DNA from: XYA12-FULL-58-9 sp001798605
GTDB taxonomy: Bacteria > Myxococcota > XYA12-FULL-58-9
DNA: 64,000 nt
Direction: 5' to 3'
NCBI GenBank assembly: GCA_036736205.1
Contig: DAINMX010000001.1
Location: forward strand, 30,053-94,052
In this document: in pieces, positions 45,191-53,969 of the stretch
Layout: every line of letters begins with the position of its first letter
Numbering within the stretch: the stretch's first letter is position 1
Translations under genes and position numbers: made by a program
The notes under the pieces: generated by a model
The model's database searches: none
What the model saw: the letters and a program-made list of their open reading frames with translations, nothing else
Told to the model about the DNA's origin: nothing

Positions 45191-46438
45191 ATGAACGTAT
45201 TGGTGTTGAATTGTGGTTCATCGTCCGTGAAATTTCAGATTATTGAGACTGACGAGCAGCTCATAGAGCAGGACTCTGACCGCCGTCTCGCCAGCGGCAT
45301 CATCGAGAGAATCGGTGGGCAGGCGTTGATTACCTTCCAAGCAGAAGGTCATCCCAAGGAGAGGCGCGCAGAACCATTGCGAGATCATCGCGCCGCGGTT
45401 GATGCAATTCTGCGCTGGATCATATCGCGCTCTTCAAACATCAATAACATCACTTCGTTGTCCGATATTCATGCGGTCGGGCACCGCGTTGTCCATGGGG
45501 GTGAGCATTTTCAGAAGTCGGCCCGGGTCAACCGTGAGGTTATTGAGGGTATCGAAGAATGCATCGACCTCGCGCCTCTGCACAACCCCGCCAACCTCAA
45601 AGGTATCCGCGCTGCCACCGAGCTCTTGGGCGAAGGCGTACCGCAGGCGGTCGTGTTCGACACGTCATTCCACTCGACCATGCCGCCATCGTCGTATTTG
45701 TACGGTATTCCCTATCAGCTGTATCGACGCTACAAGATCCGTCGTTACGGTTTTCACGGTACCTCGCATCGTTACATCGCCTATCGGTATCGCAAGTTGC
45801 GCAACCTCGAGCGCGAGCAGACCAACATCATCACTCTGCATCTAGGCAACGGCTGCTCGGCCTGCGCCGTGTTGCAGGGCCAGTCCTTCGACACCTCGAT
45901 GGGCTTTACGCCACTCGAAGGACTGATCATGGGAACCCGCTCGGGCAACATTGATCCGTCGTTGATCGAGTTCTTGTCGGCAAAATCGGGCATGACCATC
46001 GCCGAGATTGATACCCTGCTAAACAAGCAATCAGGTCTGTTCGGCTTGTCGGGCTTGACCAACGACATGCGCGAGCTTCTCGACGAGGAAGCGGAAAACC
46101 AAGATCGTCGAGCGACCTTGGCCATCGATATCTTCTGTCAGCGGGTGCAACAATACATTGGTGGATACATGGCAGAGATGGGTGGTACCGACGCTATCGC
46201 TTTCAGTGGCGGCATTGGTCAAAACTCGCCGGAGGTGCGGCGCCGCATCTGTCAGGGCCTTGGGGCGATTGGCATCGAGCTCGACGACGAGAAGAACAAC
46301 CATCTCAATCCTGCAGACTCTGCTGACATCGGCAAAGACGGCTCGAGGGTTAAAGTCTACATGATCCCAACCAACGAAGAGCTGCTCATTGCCCGCGACA
46401 CTTTCCGGGTGGTCGCCGATTTGCCACGCCAGTGGTGA
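45191..46438 (+). CDS. ackA: Acetate kinase
   Basis: The 415-residue protein has the acetokinase motifs: NCGSSSVKFQ (residues 7-16), GHRVVHGG, the active-site FDTSFHSTMP, YGFHGTSHRY, LHLGNGCSACAV, GTRSGNIDPS and AFSGGIGQNSPEVR. It makes acetyl phosphate from acetate and ATP, or ATP from acetyl phosphate. The start follows AGAGGAAG. No phosphotransacetylase gene lies next to it, which is unusual because ackA and pta are often adjacent. Confidence 0.93.
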   Translation: MNVLVLNCGSSSVKFQIIETDEQLIEQDSDRRLASGIIERIGGQALITFQAEGHPKERRAEPLRDHRAAVDAILRWIISRSSNINNITSLSDIHAVGHRVVHGGEHFQKSARVNREVIEGIEECIDLAPLHNPANLKGIRAATELLGEGVPQAVVFDTSFHSTMPPSSYLYGIPYQLYRRYKIRRYGFHGTSHRYIAYRYRKLRNLEREQTNIITLHLGNGCSACAVLQGQSFDTSMGFTPLEGLIMGTRSGNIDPSLIEFLSAKSGMTIAEIDTLLNKQSGLFGLSGLTNDMRELLDEEAENQDRRATLAIDIFCQRVQQYIGGYMAEMGGTDAIAFSGGIGQNSPEVRRRICQGLGAIGIELDDEKNNHLNPADSADIGKDGSRVKVYMIPTNEELLIARDTFRVVADLPRQW

Positions 46439-46599
46439 CGAGTGGTTGATTGGAACAACGGTGCTGTCCTGCTGCCGCTGTTCGACGCATTTCCAGCGTC
46501 CCCAGCTTTCCGAGGCGGTTGACGCGCCGCGTAAAATGGCCGATATCATTTGGCCAGCTCGCGGTGGGTTTGGGGAAGCGAGCCAAGGGAGATTGGACA

Positions 46600-48582
46600 A
46601 TGGACGTTACGGCTATCGTCATGACGGTTTTGCTGGTCGCAGGCATGGGAATGTTCATTTCCCTGATGTTGCCTCGATTTCGGCTCTTATTGGCCGCTAG
46701 CCCTGAGAACCGCTTCGGCAACCTGGGCGCGCGTGTGGGCCGCGCCCTCAAGTTCGCCTTTGGTCAGTACCGCATGCCTCGCGATCCTGTCGCGGGGTTC
46801 GCGCACATCTTTTTGTTCTTTGGCTTTCTGGTGGTGGCGTTGGCGACCGTTCTTCATTTTGTTCATGCCTTCGCGCCAACGTTTCATCTCCCAGGCCAAG
46901 TGGGTCTGGTCTACGCCCTGATCAAGGACATCTTTGAGCTGTTGGTTTCTCTTGCAGCCATCTACGGCATCTGGCGGCGTCTCAAGCCCGTCCCCTCTCG
47001 AGTGGGGCGCTCCTGGGAGGGTGTGTTTGTCCTGTTCATGATCCTTCTTCTGATGATCACCGATTTCATCGTCACCGGTAGTGAGCTCGTGGTTGCCAAT
47101 GCCACAACGGGCCTGCCGTACATGCCGGCGGGCCATGTCGCCATGTTGGCGCTCGCGCCCTTGGGAGCTGATGCCGCGCACATCGTCGGCGTTGTTTCCT
47201 GGTGGATTCACTGCATTGCCATCTTGGTGTTTCTCAACTTCTTGCCCATCGGCAAGCACTTCCACGTCATCACGGCGATCCCCAACGTCTTTTTCAGCAA
47301 CCTCAAGAGTCCCGGTGCCATCGTCAAGCAAGATGTCGAGAAGCTCATCGAGGAAGAGAAGCCAGTGGGCATTCGCAGCGCCGCCGATCTCAGCTGGAAC
47401 ATGGTGCTCAACACCTACTCCTGCACCGAGTGTGGTCGCTGTAACATGTTCTGTCCGACAGTTGTCACGGACAAGCCGTTGTCCCATCGGCAGCTCAACC
47501 TCGATCTCAAGCATGCCCTCTATGAGGTCAAAGACGACATTCTCTCCGGTGACGCCGAAAAGCTCGCGAACCTGCCTGCATTGGTAGATGGCAAGATCAG
47601 CGCCGACACCATCTGGGCGTGCACCACCTGCGGATCCTGCGAGCAAGAGTGTCCAGTTTTGATCGAACAGATCCCGCGCATCATCGGTATGCGCCAATAC
47701 AAGGCGATGATGGAGGGAGACATCTCCCCCGAGCTCGCGCGCGCCTTTGAGGGCATGGAGCGCAACAACAACCCATGGGGTCTCGGCTTTGACCAACGCG
47801 ATGCATGGGCCAAAGACCTCGATATTCCCCGCATGGCTGACGTCGCCGGTGAGGGCAAAGAAGCACCGCTGCTCTACTGGGTCGGCTGCGCCGGCTCCTT
47901 CGACGATCGCATCAAGAAGATTACGATCGCGATGGTCGAGGTGCTACGTGCCGCTGGCATCGAGTTTGCCATCCTCGGGCAGGAAGAAGGTTGCACCGGT
48001 GACACGGCTCGTCGTGCGGGCAATGAGTATCTGTTTCAGACGATGGCCAAGACCAATATCGAGATGCTCAATGGCTACGGAGTGAAAAAGATCCTCACCA
48101 CCTGCCCGCATTGTTTCCAGACCTTGAAGAACGATTACCGTGAATTCGACGGCAACTATGAGGTCATCCACCACACCCAATTTATCCATGACCTGCTCAA
48201 GAGCGGCAAGCTCAAGCTCAACAAGGAAGTCAAAACCCAGGTTGCCTGGCACGATTCCTGTTACCTCGGCCGTTACAACGACATCTACGACGCGCCTCGA
48301 GACGTGCTCAACGCCGTCCCGGGCACGAGCGTCATAGAGCTCGAACGCAACAAGTCCCGTGGCGTCTGCTGCGGTGCTGGTGGTGGTCGCTTTTGGATGG
48401 AAGAGACCATCGGCGAGCGCATCAACGTGCATCGCTCCAAAGAAGTGGTCGCCACCGGGGCCGACTGTGTCGGCTCGGCCTGCCCCTTCTGCCTCACCAT
48501 GCTCAAGGACGGCGTTGCCGATCTCGGCAATGAGGAGATCAAAGCCCTTGACCTCGTCGAGATCGTCGCGAAGGCTTTGTAA
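46600..48582 (+). CDS. Membrane Fe-S oxidoreductase, EtfD/HdrD-like
   Basis: I start at ATG 46600, where AAGGGAG lies 8 nt upstream; the frame extends 50 codons further without support. The 660-residue product has an N-terminal heme-type membrane domain with about 6 helices (NarI-like). Then come two 4Fe-4S motifs, CTECGRCNMFC with a later CP (about residue 274) and CTTCGSCEQEC (about 341), and two CCG-type domains (CPHCFQTLKNDY near 502; CCGAGGGRFW near 588). This is the layout of Rv0338c-type EtfD, which passes electrons from ETF to menaquinone during fatty-acid oxidation. It could also be a lactate or sulfur-linked HdrD-like enzyme. No ETF genes are in the window. Confidence 0.82.
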   Translation: MDVTAIVMTVLLVAGMGMFISLMLPRFRLLLAASPENRFGNLGARVGRALKFAFGQYRMPRDPVAGFAHIFLFFGFLVVALATVLHFVHAFAPTFHLPGQVGLVYALIKDIFELLVSLAAIYGIWRRLKPVPSRVGRSWEGVFVLFMILLLMITDFIVTGSELVVANATTGLPYMPAGHVAMLALAPLGADAAHIVGVVSWWIHCIAILVFLNFLPIGKHFHVITAIPNVFFSNLKSPGAIVKQDVEKLIEEEKPVGIRSAADLSWNMVLNTYSCTECGRCNMFCPTVVTDKPLSHRQLNLDLKHALYEVKDDILSGDAEKLANLPALVDGKISADTIWACTTCGSCEQECPVLIEQIPRIIGMRQYKAMMEGDISPELARAFEGMERNNNPWGLGFDQRDAWAKDLDIPRMADVAGEGKEAPLLYWVGCAGSFDDRIKKITIAMVEVLRAAGIEFAILGQEEGCTGDTARRAGNEYLFQTMAKTNIEMLNGYGVKKILTTCPHCFQTLKNDYREFDGNYEVIHHTQFIHDLLKSGKLKLNKEVKTQVAWHDSCYLGRYNDIYDAPRDVLNAVPGTSVIELERNKSRGVCCGAGGGRFWMEETIGERINVHRSKEVVATGADCVGSACPFCLTMLKDGVADLGNEEIKALDLVEIVAKAL

Positions 48583-48774
48583 TTTCTGTCTGCGCCAACT
48601 CTCCCGGCCTTGCTTTCGATCGATGCTGCGGGGAAAGCAGCCAGGACACCTAAAAGGTGCGCTCAAAGGCCACCCCCATTCAGCGGTCTGTCGACCCAAA
48701 CCAACCGTTGTTGCAGAAAAAACGGGGCAAATGTATCAACGACCAATCAATCTTACCTTCGGAGAGGACTTTCG

Positions 48775-51081
48775 ATGAACCTACAGCTGGATGCAAACAG
48801 CCTGTTTCTTGTTGCTGTTGTGGCGGTCTGTGCGTCGTTCCCAGCGGGCTGTTCTTCGACCATGAGTCATGCGTTCCGTCCCGGCGTTCAACCGGTGGAA
48901 GATCGAATCCAACAGATCGAACAATGGCTCGACGGAAAAGACGGTGCCAACTTGCTCAATGCAAAGCAGGAGATTGCGAACAAGTCTGAGGCTCCCCAAT
49001 GGATCGCCAAGTCGAGTTGGGTCGAAGGTACGGGTGACTCGCAGGTGTACTACGGCGTGGGTGTGTTCCCGATGCTCAAGAACATGAAGTTAGCACTTGG
49101 CAGTGCCGACAATCGAGCTCGCGGCGAGCTTGCGAAGCTCATCCAAGTTGAGCAACAACGAAAAGCGACTGAAGCCGGCACAGAACTGGAGACAGAATCA
49201 AGCGTCACTATTTCCAACAACTTCATCGTCGATTGGTACATATCACCGACGGACTTTCCAATGCGCTCCGCTTTTCCTGACGCCAGCAACCCTTCGGCAA
49301 GACGGGTGTATTCGCTCGTTGCGCACTTCCCGGCCGGGCCACCAGCATCCCGGCCGGTTCTGCTTTCGACATGTGTTGCACAGAGAGGAGAGACGCTCAG
49401 AGAAGAGAAGCACTCGAGCGGCGGTATCAAGGAACGCTGTCTCATCAAGCTAAGCCCGAACGGCGTGATCGGCGAGTGGACCTCTTGGGATGAGAATGGC
49501 AAGAAGAAGCGGGAGGCCACCTTCAAGGACGGCCAACCGGATGGCGTGTGGACGCAGTGGTACGAAAACGGCAAGAAGAGTGGGGAGACCGTATACAAGG
49601 ACGGCGAGCGAGAGGGCCTGGAGACGACTTGGTTCCGGAACGGCGAAAAGGAGGGAGAGTGCGCCTACAAGGATGACAAGCGGGAGGGTATGTGTACCGC
49701 TTGGTACATGGACGGAAAGATAGAAAGCACAGTCCCCTACGAGAACGGTAGGAAGGAAGGCGTGAAAACCACTTGGTCCGCAAGTGGGAAGATAAATGGC
49801 GAAGGCACTTATAGGAACGGCAAGCTGAATGGTGTGGCCAGCAACTGGTACGATAACGGGACAAAGAAGACCGAGGTCACCTTCAAGGAGGGTAAACGGG
49901 AGGGCCGGGCCACGATTTTCTATGAAAGTGGTCAGATCAAGAGCGAATTCACCTTCAGAGATGACAAATTGGAAGGCAGATGGACCGACTGGTACGAGAA
50001 CGGGCAGCAAAAAGAAGAGGGAAACTATATGGGAGGAGCCAAGGACGGAGAATGGCTGACCTGGGATGAGACGGGTAACACGTACATGGAGTATCACTTT
50101 AGGAATGGTGACCAAGTGGATGGCGGCAATGTTCGCACCGACTACGGCAAGTTCCAAAACGGTGGGTACGGGGGCATCAAGTGGGGCACAAGTGCAGCAA
50201 CAGTTGAGCGAGTGTTGGGTCACGGGCATCCTGTAAAGAAAGTCGCCGGCGTGGGGAACCGGGCGATCGGTATGTGGGGCGACGCGGAGCGCTCGGGTGC
50301 GTTGCTCCACGAGTGCTTTTTTCGGGCTGCGGGGCTCAACGAAGCTGAGGTCGACTGGACCAATCGATATGTCTCGGGAGTGCTCGGAAAGAAACCGACT
50401 CCTGATGCCACGCAAATCTATCGGGTTGACGATACGACGAGCTACCTTCTCGTTGAAGGAGTGTTCAGCGGTGTTCGAATCAGGAACCTTGGAAAGACAG
50501 CCGGGCATGCGAGAGTGAGACTGAGTCATCGTTATGGCGAAGCAAGGCAGTACAACATGAAGACGTACCTGGGGCCAGCCAGGTCGTCTCACATGGGTTG
50601 TGATACATGGGAGAGTCCAACCGTAGTGGCAATTGATTTCTGTCCGTGGCCAGAAATGGACCCCGAAATTGCACGGCAGTCATGCGATGACCAGGAGGGA
50701 TGCAAGTTCTGCGATACGCTCGTCTTTGACCCGCGGGTCTTAGGGCTGGTCAAAGCGTGGGCCAGTGCCACGATACGCAACGAATCATCAGGTAGAGGCG
50801 ACAATCCCGGCAGCCTCAAAAAGAAACCCAATGCTGCACGCGATCGCGGAGACATCGTCATGCGGTCGGACAAGGTGGCTTTGCATCGAACGGGCGAAAA
50901 GTGGGTCGAGGATTCGGATGGGGTGTCGGGATGGATGATCGACAAGCTGGACTATTGCCGCAAATTCTGGCCTGCCACGACCGATGTCAAATACACAGGG
51001 CCGTACTTTTCTAAGCCCGGATCCGGACCCCTTGGAGATACCACCTCGGGCGAGTCCTACAAGTGCATGCAGGGTCTGTAG
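48775..51081 (+). CDS. Lipoprotein with an LPP20-like domain and nine MORN-variant repeats
   Basis: I start at ATG 48775, with GGAGAGGA 6 nt upstream; the frame reaches 48610. The 768-residue protein has lipobox FPAGC. Residues about 75-180 look like an LPP20 domain (VYYGVGVF, SADNRARGELAKLIQV). Residues about 231-448 contain nine MORN-type units of about 24 residues with WYENGKKSGE and GxxxGVWTQW patterns. Residues 460-768 are a domain of unknown kind with several cysteines. MORN-variant repeats occur in bacterial effector and toxin-associated proteins and in surface lipoproteins. A target is not known. Confidence 0.78.
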   Translation: MNLQLDANSLFLVAVVAVCASFPAGCSSTMSHAFRPGVQPVEDRIQQIEQWLDGKDGANLLNAKQEIANKSEAPQWIAKSSWVEGTGDSQVYYGVGVFPMLKNMKLALGSADNRARGELAKLIQVEQQRKATEAGTELETESSVTISNNFIVDWYISPTDFPMRSAFPDASNPSARRVYSLVAHFPAGPPASRPVLLSTCVAQRGETLREEKHSSGGIKERCLIKLSPNGVIGEWTSWDENGKKKREATFKDGQPDGVWTQWYENGKKSGETVYKDGEREGLETTWFRNGEKEGECAYKDDKREGMCTAWYMDGKIESTVPYENGRKEGVKTTWSASGKINGEGTYRNGKLNGVASNWYDNGTKKTEVTFKEGKREGRATIFYESGQIKSEFTFRDDKLEGRWTDWYENGQQKEEGNYMGGAKDGEWLTWDETGNTYMEYHFRNGDQVDGGNVRTDYGKFQNGGYGGIKWGTSAATVERVLGHGHPVKKVAGVGNRAIGMWGDAERSGALLHECFFRAAGLNEAEVDWTNRYVSGVLGKKPTPDATQIYRVDDTTSYLLVEGVFSGVRIRNLGKTAGHARVRLSHRYGEARQYNMKTYLGPARSSHMGCDTWESPTVVAIDFCPWPEMDPEIARQSCDDQEGCKFCDTLVFDPRVLGLVKAWASATIRNESSGRGDNPGSLKKKPNAARDRGDIVMRSDKVALHRTGEKWVEDSDGVSGWMIDKLDYCRKFWPATTDVKYTGPYFSKPGSGPLGDTTSGESYKCMQGL

Positions 51082-51317
51082 TGCAGGGGAACGTGGTTGC
51101 TCTTCTCTGAAAAGTAGACGCCGGCCGAAACACACCCGGTCGAGGCACATCCTTGACGGTTGATTGATGGCCACCGGTTGACATCCCTTTCCCGATTCAA
51201 TCGAGGACCATGGTCGACATCTCGTTCCAGGTATTGTAATTCCGTGTTCCACCGTTGGGTCCTCTTCCCGGCATTTCGGCCGCGGCGATGCAATGACCAC
51301 CGGCGGCGAGTGATATT

Positions 51318-53813
51318 TTGACAGACAAACTGATTCCCTCTGAGCGAGCAAAATTGCTGCCCATTTATGACTGCGAAGATAAGATCATCGAGGCAGTCTC
51401 CAACAACCGTGTGGTCGTGGTCGAAGGGCCGACGGGCTCAGGCAAGACCACCCAGATTCCTCGCATTCTCAAGCGAGCACTCGACATCCGTCGCATTGGC
51501 GTCACCCAGCCACGCCGCATCGCCGCCGTGAGCGTGGCGTGGCGCATTGCCGCCGAAGAAGAGGTGGAGCTCGGCAACGAGGTGGGCTACAGCATCCGTT
51601 TCGACAACCAATCCAGCGCCAAGACGGCCATCAAGCTCATGACCGACGGCATTCTCCTGATGGAGGCGCGCACCGATCCCGAGCTACGAAGTTACGACGT
51701 CATCATGATTGATGAGGCGCATGAGCGCAGCCTCAACATCGACGTCATCCTTGGGTTGATTCATCGCGTACTACAGCACCGCGAGGATCTCAGGGTTATC
51801 GTCAGTTCCGCGACTCTTTGCCCTGAACAGTTTCAGAACTTCTTTGCACCGGTGGTTGGCAAGGTGCCGCGGGTATCGATTCCCGGCCGCACCCATCCGA
51901 TCGAGGTGCAGTACCGTCCACTGCGCTCACACGGACCCATGGATGTGACGGCCGCTGTAGCCGATGAGGTTGTCTACCTACACCGCTATCATGAGCCCGG
52001 ACATATCTTGGTGTTTCTCAGCGGTGCCGCTGGGATTCGGCACACCGAGATGGCCATCGAGGAACGGTGGATGAAGAAGGACATGGTGATCCTGCCGCTC
52101 TACGCCCGCATGACCAGGGAAGAGCAAGAGCGGGTCTTCGATGACTTCGGCGACCAACGCAAGGTTGTGTTGGCAACCAACATCGCGGAGACGTCCATCA
52201 CCATTCCCGACGTTCGTTACGTGATCGACACGGGGCTCGCCAAGGTTCCGTACTACTCGCCACGAACACACATCAAAGCGTTGCGGGAGCAGCCCATCAG
52301 TCGCAGCTCCGCCGAACAACGCGCCGGCCGCGCTGGGCGGACCGGTCCCGGAGTGGCCGTTCGTTTGTACTCGGAGGAGTCATTCTCCGAGCGGCCAGAA
52401 CGGCAGATGGAAGAGATCCTGCGTCTCGACCTGTCCGAAGTCGTCCTGCGGCTCATCGACCTCGGCATCTCCCAGGTGGAGGACTTCCCTTTCCCAACGG
52501 AGCCGACGGTTGGCAAGGTTCACGCCGCCCTCGACACGCTCTTTGCCCTCGGGGCCATCGACAGGGAGCGAAACCTTACCGGCATCGGCAAGCGCATGGT
52601 GCCGTTCCCCTTGAGCCCCGATCTCGCACGCATGGTGATCGAGGCCGCCGAGCGTTTCCCCACAGTCGTCGACGAGGTGCTGGTGGTTGGCGCCTTTCTC
52701 TCGGCACGATCACCTTTCGTCTTACCTGAGGGACAGGCTGACGCGGCTCGCGAGGCGCACGGCCGATTTCACCATCCCCTCGGCGACGCTGTCGCACATG
52801 TCGAGGTTTACAAAGCTTGGCGTCGTGCCGATCAAAAAACTCGTTTCTGTGATCGCAATTTCCTCGATCCGGAAGCTATGGCTTTTGCATGCAGAGCGCA
52901 CGAACAGCTCGCCGAAATTGCCACGGAACACGGCATTGAGGTCAAAAGCGGTGGCAAACAGGAAGACATCGTCCGCGCTGTGGCGGCCGGTTTGGCTGAT
53001 CGCATCATCGTCCATCAGGATGGCTCTACCTACGAGACCCTCGATGGCGTCCGTGTGGGGCTACATCCGGGGTGCATGATCGCCGGGCGTTACCCGCTCT
53101 TGGCGGTGGCAGCGGAGCTCGTCGAGCACTCCCGGAAGTACGCAATCAACGTCTCGAGTATTCGCAAGGAGTGGCTCGCCGAAATCAATCCCGAGGCGGC
53201 CAAACGCTTTGGTATCAAGGGCGCGGTGCGGCCGAAAGTGGAGGTCCAGAAGGGACCCACCCATGTCAAAATCGGCCCCCTCGAGCTGGCTGTCATCTAC
53301 GGTCGGGGCAAACCTGCGATCGAGCTTTCCCTCACTGACCTTAAACATTTGGCTGTCGCCCATACCGGTGATCTCGAACCGGACGCTCGGTCTATTCGTG
53401 GTCGTGTCCATTGGACACCCAAGTGCGCTTTCGCCGCGGTGCCTCTCGCGCTCCTGTTGAGACTGGCAAAGCTCGGGGTGTATCCCGAAGCAGGAACAAA
53501 AGAGCCGCGGGCCCAGGCATTTGGCGAGCTCCTCGAGATCGACCGCGACCGTCACCGCATCGAGCGTGCGCTGGGGCAGATAGGCAAGCCAGCCGTCATG
53601 CGCAAGAGCGCGGGTTGGATCGCCTTTGTCGCCAACGGTGCCGGTGGATACTGGCTGGACGTGGTCCCCTATTATGGTGACGCCCTGCAGGCGAGTCGCC
53701 TATCCGTCGATGCTCTCGTCGATGAGCTCTATCCTGGTGACGCGCTCAGGGAGCGGGCGGAACTGTTGGCCGACGAGTTGGAGGCCAAAGACGTGCTGCA
53801 GAGTGGTGGATGA
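51318..53813 (+). CDS. DEAH-box RNA helicase (HrpA/HrpB-like)
   Basis: The 831-residue protein has Walker A GPTGSGKT (37-44), VTQPRRIAA (motif Ia), DEAH (132-135), motif III SSAT, motif VI QRAGRAGRTGPG, an HA2 region and a C-terminal domain ending in LLADELEAKDVLQSGG. It is close in size to HrpB and far shorter than HrpA (about 1,300). DEAH helicases remodel RNA or RNA-protein complexes. The start is TTG at 51318, with GGCGAG-type sequence about 8 nt before it; a start further in would remove little. No partner gene is evident. Confidence 0.9.
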   Translation: MTDKLIPSERAKLLPIYDCEDKIIEAVSNNRVVVVEGPTGSGKTTQIPRILKRALDIRRIGVTQPRRIAAVSVAWRIAAEEEVELGNEVGYSIRFDNQSSAKTAIKLMTDGILLMEARTDPELRSYDVIMIDEAHERSLNIDVILGLIHRVLQHREDLRVIVSSATLCPEQFQNFFAPVVGKVPRVSIPGRTHPIEVQYRPLRSHGPMDVTAAVADEVVYLHRYHEPGHILVFLSGAAGIRHTEMAIEERWMKKDMVILPLYARMTREEQERVFDDFGDQRKVVLATNIAETSITIPDVRYVIDTGLAKVPYYSPRTHIKALREQPISRSSAEQRAGRAGRTGPGVAVRLYSEESFSERPERQMEEILRLDLSEVVLRLIDLGISQVEDFPFPTEPTVGKVHAALDTLFALGAIDRERNLTGIGKRMVPFPLSPDLARMVIEAAERFPTVVDEVLVVGAFLSARSPFVLPEGQADAAREAHGRFHHPLGDAVAHVEVYKAWRRADQKTRFCDRNFLDPEAMAFACRAHEQLAEIATEHGIEVKSGGKQEDIVRAVAAGLADRIIVHQDGSTYETLDGVRVGLHPGCMIAGRYPLLAVAAELVEHSRKYAINVSSIRKEWLAEINPEAAKRFGIKGAVRPKVEVQKGPTHVKIGPLELAVIYGRGKPAIELSLTDLKHLAVAHTGDLEPDARSIRGRVHWTPKCAFAAVPLALLLRLAKLGVYPEAGTKEPRAQAFGELLEIDRDRHRIERALGQIGKPAVMRKSAGWIAFVANGAGGYWLDVVPYYGDALQASRLSVDALVDELYPGDALRERAELLADELEAKDVLQSGG

Positions 53814-53843
53814 ACTGTGGATGTGCCCAACACAGGCGTCCAA

Positions 53844-53892
53844 GGGGCGTCCACGGGGCGTCCATGGGGCCCCAAGGGGCGCAGGGGGCGGG
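53844..53892 (+). repeat. G-run cluster, possible G-quadruplex
   Basis: Five G-runs (four of four G, one of five G) and a final GGG are separated by 4 to 7 nt, with a partial 11-bp repeat GGGGCGTCCAC. It lies 78 nt before the ATG of the Cys-rich lipoprotein and after the helicase stop. Formation of a quadruplex is inference. Confidence 0.6.
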
Positions 53893-53969
53893 CGGAACTT
53901 TGGTTGCGAGCCGACGCTCCTCCAGATAGATTCCTGCGTTATCTTGTCTTCACCCCAGGGGAGTGTTTG

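Noticed and set aside
46687..47796. 369-residue frame on the minus strand
   Set aside because: Antisense to the EtfD-like gene, whose two iron-sulfur motifs and membrane domain are clear.
49450..50592. 380-residue frame on the minus strand
   Set aside because: Antisense to the MORN repeats; its apparent periodicity only mirrors the coding repeats.
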